A stretch of 64,000 nucleotides of DNA. Origin: an uncultured Rhizobiaceae group bacterium (GTDB lineage Bacteria > Pseudomonadota > Alphaproteobacteria > Rhizobiales > Rhizobiaceae). The stretch is from positions 124,001 to 188,000 of the forward strand of contig CANMVS010000001.1 in the NCBI GenBank assembly GCA_947501445.1. The letters are read 5' to 3'. Under the pieces are notes generated by a model. The model worked only from the letters and a program-made list of their open reading frames with translations. It was not told where the DNA came from and ran no database searches. The translations under genes and the position numbers were made by a program. Below, one piece after another: positions 1 through 8,901 of the stretch. How positions within the stretch are numbered: the stretch's first letter is position 1; the number at the start of each line of letters is the position of its first letter.

Positions 1-7
1 CTACATT

Positions 8-898
8 GTGGCCATGACATATTTCACGCAACATTGGATGGGGCTGCATTCTTTCGCACGGTCATTTTGGATGAATTTTGCAACGCCGCGGATCGTCTTG
101 TGGCTTGCGCCGTTTGGCGATTGGATATCGGGGCCCCTGCCCGTTTGGGCATTCGTCCTCCTGACCTCAGCCGACATTCTGTTTTTTACATGGCAGACAA
201 TCGGTGTTTTGCGGAGCGGGGAAAGGTATTTCGCAACCAGAGGCTCCATGGCTCCAGTCTGGGGGGCATATATCGCAATAGGCGTCGCAACGTTCGCACT
301 GGCCGTCCAATCGTTGACGCTGTATCGCTTTACGGGAATGCCACCCGACACTGAGTTGTTCACCACCCGCATGAACAAGCAACATGCTGCACAATATTCA
401 CTGGAAGTGTCAGCTGATGGATTGACGGCATTTCTTGACGGTACGATTGCGCTTGGGATATCGCGCAACATGGGTGCGTATTTACTGGCGCATTCAAATA
501 TCGAAACGCTTGTGGTGACAAGCAAAGGTGGAAACATTTATGAGGCGCGTGGCCTGGCAAAAATACTCATGGACAACGACATAGGTACCCATGTGGTTGG
601 CGAATGCAGCTCAGCCTGCACCATTGTCTATCTGGCTGGACAAACGCGCACGATGGGCCCCCTGGGCAAATTGGGCTTTCATGCCTATCGATTGGACTCA
701 TCCACATCCATGCCAAACGTAGACATTGAAAACGAACAGGAACGCGATCGATTGTTTTTTAGCCAAAGAGCAGTGAATCAGGACTTTCTACAGAAAATCT
801 TTACGCGATCGCACAACTCAATCTGGTTTCCCGACACCATCGAGCTTTTGACCTCTGGTGCCGTTCACAAGATATCGGACGATCCGTTCCGGCGTTGA
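8..898 (+). CDS. Membrane-anchored ClpP-like (COG3904-type) protein
   Basis: A 296-aa protein with hydrophobic N-terminal segments (about residues 45-65 and 80-100) followed by a periplasmic ClpP/crotonase-fold domain. In that domain, GGNIYEARGLAKIL followed by a small-residue CSSACT motif near residue 199-204 fits the COG3904 family of predicted periplasmic proteins. The serine of that motif lies where ClpP-fold proteases carry their nucleophile; protease activity is inference. The reading frame is open to the left edge, so the GTG at 8 may not be the real start. It stands alone and converges on mucR. A function beyond 'ClpP-like' cannot be given. Confidence 0.7.
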   Translation: MAMTYFTQHWMGLHSFARSFWMNFATPRIVLWLAPFGDWISGPLPVWAFVLLTSADILFFTWQTIGVLRSGERYFATRGSMAPVWGAYIAIGVATFALAVQSLTLYRFTGMPPDTELFTTRMNKQHAAQYSLEVSADGLTAFLDGTIALGISRNMGAYLLAHSNIETLVVTSKGGNIYEARGLAKILMDNDIGTHVVGECSSACTIVYLAGQTRTMGPLGKLGFHAYRLDSSTSMPNVDIENEQERDRLFFSQRAVNQDFLQKIFTRSHNSIWFPDTIELLTSGAVHKISDDPFRR

Positions 899-966
899 CG
901 CCAAGGCATTGCCGTCTCCTGGCGCATTCCAATATTCGATCAGACGCGCATCTGGCTTAAAATAAA

Positions 967-998
967 ATACGCGCGCCACAATCAAGCAGCTCGCGTAT
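967..998 (-). terminator. Probable mucR terminator hairpin
   Basis: Inverted repeat ATACGCG (967-973) / CGCGTAT (992-998). Read on the minus strand, the hairpin lies about 70 bases past the mucR stop and is followed by a T-rich run (TTTTATTTT), as expected of an intrinsic terminator. Confidence 0.55.
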
Positions 999-1070
999 CT
1001 TGGTAGTCGTACAAGTATGCCGCACTCGGTTCCGTTGAAATGCTATCCAGCCGGAAACCTGGGCAATTCC

Positions 1071-1526
1071 TTACTCGCCGCGCTTGTGACCAAGCTTCAT
1101 GTCGCGGGCCAACCTTGAGCGTTTCTCAGCATAGGCAGGTGCAACCATTGGGTAGCTGGCAGGCAAGTTCCATTTAGCCCTGTAACCTTCCGGGCTCAAG
1201 CTGTGGTAGGTCATCAAATGACGTTTGAGTGACTTGAATTTCAAGCCGCACTCAAGACAGGTAATCTGATGCTCCTGAAGAGACTTCTTGATATTGACAG
1301 CAGGCTTCTGCTGAACATCAGGTTTTGAGTCTTCTCCAACTGTTGTTGATCCCAGTGCAGAATGCACTTCGGAAATCAAATGTGGAAGGTCACTGGTCTG
1401 CACTACATTGTTACTTACATATGCTGCAACAACATCGGCAGTCAATTCTACAAGCCGGTCGTCCCGGCCCTCTTCTAGGGATTCATTCATTTTGCGCCTC
1501 ATAATTTTTTCAAGTTTACTATCCAT
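1071..1526 (-). CDS. mucR: MucR/Ros family zinc-finger transcriptional regulator
   Basis: A 151-aa regulator of the Ros/MucR family, which in rhizobia and other Alphaproteobacteria controls exopolysaccharide, motility and virulence genes by binding AT-rich DNA. The prokaryotic C2H2 finger is visible as C90-x2-C93-x9-H103-x4-H108, followed by the family hallmark GYRAKWNLPASYPMVAPAYAEKRS and a basic tail (LGHKRG). The acidic N-terminal half matches the oligomerisation region. The ATG at 1526 has GGTGAG six bases upstream; the internal Met13 is an alternative start. An AT-rich region of 1.1 kb lies upstream, consistent with the known autoregulation of MucR/Ros proteins, but I cannot delimit binding sites. 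Confidence 0.92.
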   Translation of the reverse strand: MDSKLEKIMRRKMNESLEEGRDDRLVELTADVVAAYVSNNVVQTSDLPHLISEVHSALGSTTVGEDSKPDVQQKPAVNIKKSLQEHQITCLECGLKFKSLKRHLMTYHSLSPEGYRAKWNLPASYPMVAPAYAEKRSRLARDMKLGHKRGE

Positions 1527-2659
1527 AACTCACCAATTCCACAGTTACGCTGCATGAAATCGAGAATGTGAGCTACAATTGAATGTCTACAAGATACTAA
1601 GTAATTTATCAATATAAAAATTCAAGCCACATTCCATGTTACTTATATATATTACCATAATTTAATTTTTAAAACCCCCCTTGAAACATATTTCTCTCTG
1701 TACTAGCGAGATGGTTTGTGTACAAATGATCAAAATTAGCGTTATTTCAGTAAGAATATACGGGAAATGCGCCGAATTGTGGGAAAACATATATATGTCA
1801 TTGACGTCACTGTGAGTATTGATGGCGCGAATAAAAGTTCATTTCCCCTCAAATTTTTGCGTGTTTTGACACTATTTCTAGTGGAAAACCCGCATTTCAA
1901 AATCTATTTTGTTCATTGCAAACACAATTCGGGCATTGATTCGAGGTACTAACATTAGTGTTCACTGACAGCAGTGATGAGCAATTTTCGGGTAATTTAT
2001 TCCATATTTTGATTATTATTGGATTTATAAGCTAGAAGAAATATCCGCTGGCAAAGAATGTTCCTAATTGGCGCATATCCCCGCATTCATGAGCCTGTGT
2101 CATCCAGACTTATTATTATTGATCTGCGGGACAAACCCGGCCCAATTCTGCTCCTGCCAACAATACTGCCGATTTGTTGGAATATCGATCCCGCAACAAA
2201 ACAGGCTTTTGTCAGCTCGTGGCTGCAACGCTCGTCATGCTGCACGCCCCAAAACTTCTGATTTAGACAGTATATATGGAATACCGAATTCAAGTTGAGC
2301 AAATATCTGGAGAAACAAGTGGAATAGGTCTGTTGTTCAAATTCCCCATTTTTTCACGGTTGGATGCGGATGTATGACGATTGTCACTTCTGCGCAAAGA
2401 ATTCAGGGGTAACAGCATAGTATTGAGCAAACATGCGGATCGGCTCCGACATCGGTTGTTTTTGAGTGACCGGCGAACAATAGACCAAAGTCAACGGGTG
2501 CAATGGGCTTGGCTGTGTGCTTCAGGCTCCGGCATTTAAGTGGGTGACGTAAATGGGAGATCAGATGATCGGTGTTGGCATTCCGGCCGCAATCTGGGCG
2601 GCGGATATTGACTTACAATCATAACAATGTCCTGTAGAATGACGAGAAGACGCCTATAA
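1527..2659. other. Long AT-rich intergenic region between mucR and dedA
   Basis: About 1.1 kb without a convincing gene. The first 500 bases are conspicuously AT-rich, with runs of A/T around 1600-1740. The short open frames (61-76 aa at 1767-1952 and 2058-2302) lack ribosome binding sites and recognisable protein character. The region probably holds the mucR promoter and H-NS-like MucR binding sites; this is inference from the family. Confidence 0.5.
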
Positions 2660-3322
2660 TTGCAATTGGGTCCCGGCACATTGTTTTCATACCTGCCGGG
2701 GAAAGGTTCGGCCTTAGCTGTGTTACCACAACTGGAACCGCTGCTTCAAAAATTCGGAATGCCCGGACTGTTTTTGGATGTTTTTTTCGAGGCGCTTGGC
2801 CTCCCGCTCCCTGGTGAGACGCTGATCATTGTTGCGTCCGGTCTTGCCGGCCTGGGGAAACTGAACATTTACTCTGTTGCAATAACAGTATTTCTGGCCG
2901 CCGTTGTGGGCGATAATGTGGGTTTTCTTATCGGTCGAAAGTTGGGGCGTCCGCTGATTATAAAACACGCCAGCCGTTTCGGTGTCACACATGAGCGCCT
3001 GCAAAAAGTGGAAGATCTGATCGACAGACGCGGACCATTGCTTGTTGCATCTGCTCGTTTCTTCGTAATTCTGCGACAGCTCAATGGCATCGCTGCCGGA
3101 ACCGCCGGCATGCATTGGCTCAAATTTTTGATTGCCAATGCCGTTGGTGCTGCATTGTGGGTTGGATTTTGGACAACCCTTGCCTATCACTTTGGTAAGG
3201 ATGTTTCGATACTGCCCTTCGTGATGAACCACCTATCCTATGTCGCATTGTTTTTGGTCTTTGGCCTTGTCAGCACTTTCACGATCGGCTGGATTATAAG
3301 CCGTCGGATCAAGCCGAGTTGA
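2660..3322 (+). CDS. DedA family membrane protein
   Basis: A 220-aa polytopic protein of the DedA/SNARE-associated family, implicated in undecaprenyl-phosphate or lipid flipping and in envelope homeostasis. Family marks are FFEALGLPLPGE near residue 43, GDNVGFLIGRKLG near residue 85 with the conserved acidic-glycine pattern, and the R-x5-G-x3-G helix RQLNGIAAGTAGM. Several hydrophobic segments follow to the C-terminal RRIK. The start is uncertain: TTG at 2660 gives the length shown, GTG at 2720 is an alternative behind a GGAAAGG, and ATG 2759 would cut into the first conserved segment. The gene is monocistronic and convergent with the IalB-like gene. Confidence 0.85.
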   Translation: MQLGPGTLFSYLPGKGSALAVLPQLEPLLQKFGMPGLFLDVFFEALGLPLPGETLIIVASGLAGLGKLNIYSVAITVFLAAVVGDNVGFLIGRKLGRPLIIKHASRFGVTHERLQKVEDLIDRRGPLLVASARFFVILRQLNGIAAGTAGMHWLKFLIANAVGAALWVGFWTTLAYHFGKDVSILPFVMNHLSYVALFLVFGLVSTFTIGWIISRRIKPS

Positions 3323-3352
3323 ATAAAGACTTCCAGCCCGACAATACCGTTT

Positions 3353-3994
3353 TCACATGGACAGACGCCTGAGATTACTTTCAAAATCACTATAGGCATT
3401 GGCAAAAGGAAACATTGGCCAGGTACGGACCAATCGTTCACCATTGTGATCCGTAAAGGCAACATGCATCTCCAGGCTCTCTCCGCTCTGGTCAGAGAAG
3501 GCACGAACCAATGCCAGTGCAGCAGGACCGGTAAATGTGCACAGACCGGAAGGCGCGCAATCGTCCGGGTCAAGAACCCAAACGGCCTTGTCCTCTCTGG
3601 AGAGGTAAAAACCGCCGCGCTCTATCTTCAGCTCGGATTGAATCCCAAATTCAACCTTCAAGCCATTGGCATCAGGACTGATGAAAGCCGCGATGCTCGG
3701 TGTATCGCTACTTCCGTTGTCCATGCCCCATGGATTAAGCTTGTCAATGTAGCGTACGTAGCAGCGCTGACCATCCTGTTCAGCCAGTGCAACCGATTTG
3801 ACCGGATCACCGTCAGTCTTCGTCTCGCAAATGGATTCCCAGGACCCAAAACGATTGTAGTGCGTTTGAGACCATTTTGGCAGTGTTTCAGTCAGGTTGC
3901 GTTCCTGCGCAACCCCAGTTTGTGCAGGCATGACGCAGCCAATAGCTACCGCGCCGGCCGCCAGCGCAATGGCAGCAACGGTATAAACATACAT
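3353..3994 (-). CDS. Secreted invasion-associated locus B (IalB)-like protein
   Basis: A 213-aa exported protein. The N-terminus has a hydrophobic signal (VAAIALAAGAVAIGC) that could end in a lipobox with Cys20. The mature part follows the IalB pattern: FGSWESIC...RCYVRY, then a late cysteine pair (DDCAPSGLC) followed by a segment ending WPMFPFANAYSDF. IalB was named in Bartonella, but homologues are widespread in free-living Alphaproteobacteria and their role is unclear. The ATG at 3994 follows a GGAG eight bases upstream. Family assignment is by motif layout and only moderately sure. Confidence 0.6.
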   Translation of the reverse strand: MYVYTVAAIALAAGAVAIGCVMPAQTGVAQERNLTETLPKWSQTHYNRFGSWESICETKTDGDPVKSVALAEQDGQRCYVRYIDKLNPWGMDNGSSDTPSIAAFISPDANGLKVEFGIQSELKIERGGFYLSREDKAVWVLDPDDCAPSGLCTFTGPAALALVRAFSDQSGESLEMHVAFTDHNGERLVRTWPMFPFANAYSDFESNLRRLSM

Positions 3995-4461
3995 TGCAAA
4001 GCTCCGCTTCTTTGCTAAATGATCGAATATGATTTCGGTAGCGTGTTATTTACCAACAAGTTAACCGCTCCAAAAATTTAATATTGCGAACCAATATGGT
4101 GAAAGAATTGTCGTGAACAAGAGGTGTTAAATCAATTGTGATCGGCACTTTTGTCGCACACCCGAGACAACTAATGCGTGTTTTTTGGTAATTTTTCCAA
4201 CGTCTGGCATATAGTCATCGCCCACTTCTTAATCAGACAATCGTGGCTTAATTGAATTATAAATTACCCATAAGTGTCTGTTTTTTATTAGAATTTTTAT
4301 GTTTGCCTTGCCCAATGCACCTGACCTTCATGCTCCGTTTCGCCAAGTCCACGTTGGCGGCGTTCCCATGGTCGAAACCTCCGGATCGAACTCGAATTCC
4401 GGTTCGGAAATTCTCTCAAATGGTGGGAAAACTCACAAAGAATTTTGGCCGATGCCTCCTG
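3995..4461. other. Intergenic region without recognised features
   Basis: About 470 bases, AT-rich near 4040-4260. A 95-codon frame at 4252-4539 lacks a ribosome binding site and overlaps the DUF6362 gene on the other strand, so I do not call it. No hairpin, promoter or repeat stands out. Confidence 0.4.
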
Positions 4462-5037
4462 TCACACATGGATAATCCGTTCTTTGCAATTCTTCGTGTC
4501 GATAACCGGCTTCGTATTCGACGCACGCCAATGGTTTGAATAGGTGATGTTCGAGCGCGTCATTTGCGCTGACGCCGTGCGGTCTGTTTCAATCTGATCA
4601 TCAGCTGACTGTTTTATGGGAATGAAGTCGCGGTTTAGGTCAGATGCGATCCGGATGCATATCCGTTGGATTTTACGACGAAGTGTTCGGGTGCAAATTC
4701 CATTCCTTGCTGCAAGATGCCTAAGCGTGTGACCATACTTGCATTTGGCTTGGGCCCAATCATAAATCAATGTGCGGTCACCAATCGAATCCAATGCGTT
4801 GATCCAGTCCCAGCATTCGGCCATTTGATCAAGGGCCGCTGGCCCCGGTACTCTTCGATACCGCAGTGCCGACGGAACATCTCCATCCCGCACTCTGCGC
4901 AATGGTTCCGGCATGGACGAGCCAAAAGCCTTGGGGCCCCTGGCTTTAGGGCACAACATCAATGTCTCAGCGGCTTCAAGAACCCGCTTTTCAACCGCTT
5001 TTGATGACCATTGGCAATACTCCGGAAGTGGTTTCAT
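4462..5037 (-). CDS. DUF6362 family protein (phage-type helix-turn-helix)
   Basis: A 191-aa protein. Residues 10-135 match the DUF6362 layout as I know it: W-S-x-K-A-V-E-K-R-V-L-E-A-A-E-T-L at the start, a central R-V-P-G-P-A-A-L-D-Q-M-x-x-C-W-D-W-I, and a late helix-turn-helix-like segment RHLAARNGICTRTLRRKIQR. Such genes usually sit in prophages or packaging modules of Alphaproteobacteria. Here no other phage gene is seen, so it is an orphan, perhaps a prophage relic. The C-terminal 50 residues (after about 140) look low in conservation. GAGGATAG precedes the ATG. DNA binding is inference. Confidence 0.6.
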   Translation of the reverse strand: MKPLPEYCQWSSKAVEKRVLEAAETLMLCPKARGPKAFGSSMPEPLRRVRDGDVPSALRYRRVPGPAALDQMAECWDWINALDSIGDRTLIYDWAQAKCKYGHTLRHLAARNGICTRTLRRKIQRICIRIASDLNRDFIPIKQSADDQIETDRTASAQMTRSNITYSNHWRASNTKPVIDTKNCKERIIHV

Positions 5038-5201
5038 GGCTATCCTCGTGTTTCAGTACACCAGAACATACCATGAACACATGTCATCGATAATGCCTTT
5101 TGATCCAAATATTCATCTTTTTTTGAAATCATCCGATAATTACCGCGAACACCGGATCTGCCACAGGGCCTGTGGTTGCACAGGACTGGAGCCCTGTGCA
5201 T

Positions 5202-6230
5202 TCATCCATTGTTTACCGGGCCGGTTGACGTTCCAACCATCAACTCAGCCTCGAGCAATTCACTCAGCGGCGACGTATTGTTTGTTCTGATGAGTTGCAA
5301 AAGCAGTTCAGCAGAACGACGTCCCGCATCACGCACTGATGAACGCGCAGCAGTGAATATCGGCACATCCTCGCCATTTCGTAGATAAGACAAGGCATCG
5401 TCGAAGGTGACGATGGAAACGTCTTTGCCGATTTTCAATCCGGCACCTTCCACAGCCCGGCGCACACCAAAGGCTGAAATAATTGATGAAACGAGATAGG
5501 CTGTCGGCGGCACATCAAGCATCATCATCTCACAGGCCGACCGATAGCCGAAAAACTCCGTCATTTCGTCCGATCGCATAATGTCAGGATCGCTGCGCAC
5601 CCCTCTTTCTTCCAGCGCGCGATGATATCCGTCGCGGCGGCGATAGGCAAAATCCATCGTCTCCAGACCGTTGATCAATGCAATTTTTCGATGTCCCAGG
5701 TCCAGAAGAAAATCTGTCGCACGTTTGAACGCGCTGCGGTTATTCACATCCAGCCACGAATAGGGGGCGGTTATACCCGAGGCACGTCCGTGAACCAGAA
5801 ATGGCAAGCCTATTTCGTTGAGCAGAGCAATCCGGTCGTCGTTCAATTTCGGCCCGTGCACAATGATACCATCAACAGTGCCTTTTGCTTTCAGGTCCCG
5901 GTAAACGCGCGCTTCATCATCGTCATTGGCAATTGAAAGAATCATTTCATAGCCGTTTTTGGAATAGACCTCCCCTGCCCCCGCAATAAAGTCACCAAAT
6001 ATGGGGTTCATCATTTCGTGTCTCGAAGATAGTGGAATGACGTGACCTGTCGCCATTGCCTGTCCCGTCGCCAGATTTTTGGCCCGATTATTTGCTGCGT
6101 AATTATGTGTCCTGGCCGCCGCCAGTACCCGTTGACGCGTTGCCTCCTTGACCTCGGGGTAACCGTTCAAGGCTCTGCTGACAGTCGTTTGTGAAAGACC
6201 GAGATGCCTTGATAATTCCTTCAGGTTCAT
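5202..6230 (-). CDS. aglR: LacI family regulator of the alpha-glucoside operon
   Basis: A 342-aa LacI/GalR repressor with an N-terminal helix-turn-helix (NLKELSRHLGLSQTTVSRALNG), hinge LATGQ and a periplasmic-binding-like effector domain. It lies divergent to aglEFGAK, in the arrangement known for Sinorhizobium meliloti aglR, so it is very likely the operon's repressor, with an alpha-glucoside as inducer. I chose the ATG at 6230; the frame extends to a TTG at 6248 but family proteins start at the helix-turn-helix. A perfect palindrome at the aglE promoter is its likely operator. A close paralogue lies at 14545-15579. Confidence 0.88.
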   Translation of the reverse strand: MNLKELSRHLGLSQTTVSRALNGYPEVKEATRQRVLAAARTHNYAANNRAKNLATGQAMATGHVIPLSSRHEMMNPIFGDFIAGAGEVYSKNGYEMILSIANDDDEARVYRDLKAKGTVDGIIVHGPKLNDDRIALLNEIGLPFLVHGRASGITAPYSWLDVNNRSAFKRATDFLLDLGHRKIALINGLETMDFAYRRRDGYHRALEERGVRSDPDIMRSDEMTEFFGYRSACEMMMLDVPPTAYLVSSIISAFGVRRAVEGAGLKIGKDVSIVTFDDALSYLRNGEDVPIFTAARSSVRDAGRRSAELLLQLIRTNNTSPLSELLEAELMVGTSTGPVNNG

Positions 6231-6371
6231 CGTTGAATCACTTTTCAAACCGATTTCAATTTTTTCTCAAACAGGTACCGATTGTCCCAACTTTCAAAAT
6301 TTGGTTCAGCAACCATCAAACAGATAGTCCTCCAAAATCCTTACAAACAAAGACGAAATTGTCAAACCACG

Positions 6372-6400
6372 TTGACAATAGCCTGATTGTGGGCGATTAT
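6372..6400 (+). promoter_or_regulatory. aglE promoter
   Basis: TTGACA (6372-6377), a 17-base spacer, and GATTAT (6395-6400) form a good sigma-70-type promoter. Transcription would start near 6407, at the edge of the AglR operator and about 75 bases before the aglE start. Confidence 0.75.
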
Positions 6401-6408
6401 GAATTTTC

Positions 6409-6420
6409 CAAAGCGCTTTG
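6409..6420. promoter_or_regulatory. AglR operator palindrome
   Basis: Perfect 12-bp palindrome CAAAGCGCTTTG with the central CG typical of LacI-family sites. It overlaps the expected transcription start of aglE, a position suited to repression by AglR. A near-identical site (CAAACCGCTTTG) precedes the aglR paralogue at 14545. Confidence 0.75.
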
Positions 6421-6481
6421 ATAATTGCTCATTTACTCAGAGCTAAACAACGCTCGCCATGGACACAACTGGGAGGATTCA

Positions 6482-7837
6482 ATGAAAAAGCTTATCTATT
6501 GCGGCGTTATGGCCGCAGCGTTAACAGCTGGTTTGGCTCATGCGGATGACCATCTGTTGTTCAAGCCCGGTGAAGGATCATTCAACTGGGAGAGTTTTGA
6601 CGCCTTTGCCGCAGCCAACGACTTTACGGGGCAAGAACTGACGATGACCGGGCCGTGGACCGGTGAAGATGGTAAGACCGTCAACAATATGCTTGCGTAT
6701 TTTCAACAGGCCACAGGTGCTAATGTCGCCTATTCCGGCTCTGACAGTTTCGAACAGGATATTGTTATATCCGCACAGGCAAATTCAGCCCCCAACATCG
6801 CTGTCTTTCCGCAGCCGGGCCTTGCAGCTGACATGGCCTCTCGCGGTTTTCTAAAGCCTTTGGGTGATGAAAGCGCCCAATGGGTAAAGGATAATTATGC
6901 CGCCGGACAATCCTGGGTGGATCTGGGCACATATGCCGACGCCGACGGTAAGGATGAATTGTTTGGATTTTTCTACAAGGTTGATGTGAAATCACTTGTC
7001 TGGTTTGTTCCAGAGCAGTTTGAAGAAGCCGGATACGAAGTACCCACAACCATGGAAGAGCTAAAGGCTCTGACAGATCAGATCGTTGAAGACGGTGGCA
7101 CGCCCTGGTGTATTGGTCTGGGATCAGGTGCAGCGACTGGCTGGCCTGCGACCGACTGGGTTGAGGATATGATGTTGAGAACCCAACCCCCGGAAGTCTA
7201 TGATCAATGGGTCAAGAATGAAATTCCGTTTGATGATCCAAGGGTAGTAGCGGCCATCGAAGAATATGGTCATTTTGCCAAGAACAACGATTATGTCAGT
7301 GGGGGTGCTGCATCCGTACCCAATACCGACTTTCGGGACAGCCCAACCGGGTTGTTCTCGCTGCCGCCAAAATGTTACATGCATCATCAGGCAACATTCA
7401 TTCCGACCTTTTTCCCTGAGGGCACAAAACTGGGTTTGGACGCGGATTTCTTCTATTTCCCGTCTTATGAAAGCAAAGATCTCGGTCAGCCGGTGCTGGG
7501 CGCAGGTACATTGTTTTCGATCCTTGATGATTCACCGGTTGCCCGTGCTTTCATCGAATTCCTCAAAACACCCATCGCCCACGAAGTCTGGATGGCACAG
7601 GGTGGCTTCCTGACACCGCATACAGGTGTTAATGCCGCAACCTATTCAAACGATACATCGCGGGCTCTGGGCGATATTCTGTTGAATGCCACGACCTTTC
7701 GTTTTGACGGATCAGACCTGATGCCCGGAGAAATCGGCGCAGGTGCGTTCTGGACCGGTATGGTGGACTACACATCCGGCGCTGAGGCTGGTGATGTAGC
7801 CAAGACAATCCAGGATCGTTGGGACACCATACAATAG
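6482..7837 (+). CDS. aglE: Alpha-glucoside ABC transporter substrate-binding protein
   Basis: A 451-aa periplasmic binding protein (extracellular solute-binding family 1). The signal peptide MKKLIYCGVMAAALTAGLAHA is followed by the mature DDHLLFKPGEG. Together with AglF, AglG and AglK it should import alpha-glucosides such as sucrose, maltose and trehalose, as in rhizobia. The ATG at 6482 has GGGAGG five bases upstream; the frame runs 19 codons further back but without a ribosome site. First gene of the operon, behind a strong promoter and operator and followed by a stem-loop before aglF. Confidence 0.9.
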   Translation: MKKLIYCGVMAAALTAGLAHADDHLLFKPGEGSFNWESFDAFAAANDFTGQELTMTGPWTGEDGKTVNNMLAYFQQATGANVAYSGSDSFEQDIVISAQANSAPNIAVFPQPGLAADMASRGFLKPLGDESAQWVKDNYAAGQSWVDLGTYADADGKDELFGFFYKVDVKSLVWFVPEQFEEAGYEVPTTMEELKALTDQIVEDGGTPWCIGLGSGAATGWPATDWVEDMMLRTQPPEVYDQWVKNEIPFDDPRVVAAIEEYGHFAKNNDYVSGGAASVPNTDFRDSPTGLFSLPPKCYMHHQATFIPTFFPEGTKLGLDADFFYFPSYESKDLGQPVLGAGTLFSILDDSPVARAFIEFLKTPIAHEVWMAQGGFLTPHTGVNAATYSNDTSRALGDILLNATTFRFDGSDLMPGEIGAGAFWTGMVDYTSGAEAGDVAKTIQDRWDTIQ

Positions 7838-7851
7838 TGTCGGCAAAGCAA

Positions 7852-7887
7852 TTCAACACCCGCTGCCAATAATATGCGGGTGTTGAA
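7852..7887 (+). promoter_or_regulatory. aglE-aglF intercistronic stem-loop
   Basis: A perfect 12-bp stem (7852-7863 with 7876-7887, TTCAACACCCGC / GCGGGTGTTGAA) with a 12-base loop and no T-run. Its place after a binding-protein gene and before the permease genes fits a 3'-end stabiliser that raises binding-protein mRNA over permease mRNA, as known for mal-type operons. Confidence 0.75.
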
Positions 7888-7909
7888 ATAGAAGAACCGG
7901 GAGGTCGCC

Positions 7910-8890
7910 ATGAATCCGATTGTGCAGGGCATAGCCACGATTATTGCAGGCGTGGGTGGGTGTGTTGCCTATTTCTATTTGTCGAACCTGGTGCTGGACA
8001 AATTTATTTTCCCGGCAAAAGGCAAGAATATCGGCAGAAACATCAACAATGCCAATATGGTGCGCCCCTGGCTCTTCCTTCTGCCAGCAATACTGGCTCT
8101 GGGTCTTTATCTGATGTACCCGGTGGTCGCCTCTTTTTATCGCTCACTGTTCAATCGTTCCGGCGATGATTTTGTCGGCCTGGGCAACTACATTACAATG
8201 TTCAGCGAGCCGGCATTTCGCCGCAGCTTCAGAAACAATATGTTGTGGGTGTTGGTTGTCCCTGCAAGTGCCACTTTTGCGGGTCTGCTTGCCGCACAAC
8301 TGACAGACCGCATGCGCGGCGGAAATCTGGCAAAATCCATAATCTTCATGCCCATGGCCATTAGTTTTGTGGGCGCATCTTTGATATGGAAATTCGTCTA
8401 TGCCAATGATGCGGACATCGGCATGATCAACGCCATCCGTGCGCTGTTTGGGGCACAAGATCCAGTCGACATGCTTCAGGTTCCCTTCTGGAACAACTTT
8501 TTCCTGATGGTCATTCTAATCTGGACCCAGACAGGCTTCGCCATGGTGATCCTGTCCGGCGCCTTGCGGGGGGTACCCGAAGAGACCATTGAGGCCGCCA
8601 TCATTGATGGCGCCAATCCATTTCAGATTTTTTTCAAAATCAAGGTGCCGCAAATCATGGGGACCATTGTTGTGGTCTGGACGACAACGACGATCCTTGT
8701 CCTCAAGGTTTTCGACATTGTCTACACAATGACAGGTGGCAATTTCGGCACCGAAATTCTGCCAAGTTACATGATGTCATACATGTTTCGTGATGATGGT
8801 CGCGCAACATCAGTAGCCTTTGTAATCATGCTCATCGTGCTGCCAGTCATGATCTGGAACATCGTACAGGCACGCAAGGAATTTCGCTAG
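7910..8890 (+). CDS. aglF: Alpha-glucoside ABC transporter permease
   Basis: A 326-aa inner-membrane permease of the MalF type. An N-terminal hydrophobic helix (residues about 5-25) precedes the usual six-segment core starting PWLFLLPAILALGLYLMYPVV. The cytoplasmic EAA loop that docks on AglK reads EAAIIDGANPFQIFFKIKVPQ. GGGAGG stands six bases before the ATG. It is 72 bases downstream of aglE and 11 bases before aglG. Confidence 0.9.
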   Translation: MNPIVQGIATIIAGVGGCVAYFYLSNLVLDKFIFPAKGKNIGRNINNANMVRPWLFLLPAILALGLYLMYPVVASFYRSLFNRSGDDFVGLGNYITMFSEPAFRRSFRNNMLWVLVVPASATFAGLLAAQLTDRMRGGNLAKSIIFMPMAISFVGASLIWKFVYANDADIGMINAIRALFGAQDPVDMLQVPFWNNFFLMVILIWTQTGFAMVILSGALRGVPEETIEAAIIDGANPFQIFFKIKVPQIMGTIVVVWTTTTILVLKVFDIVYTMTGGNFGTEILPSYMMSYMFRDDGRATSVAFVIMLIVLPVMIWNIVQARKEFR

Positions 8891-8901
8891 GAGGCACGGA
8901 C

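Noticed and set aside
1767-2302. Short open frames in the mucR-dedA gap
   Set aside because: No ribosome binding sites, no family resemblance, and they overlap each other on different strands.
4252-4539. 95-codon plus-strand frame
   Set aside because: No ribosome site and it overlaps the better supported DUF6362 gene.
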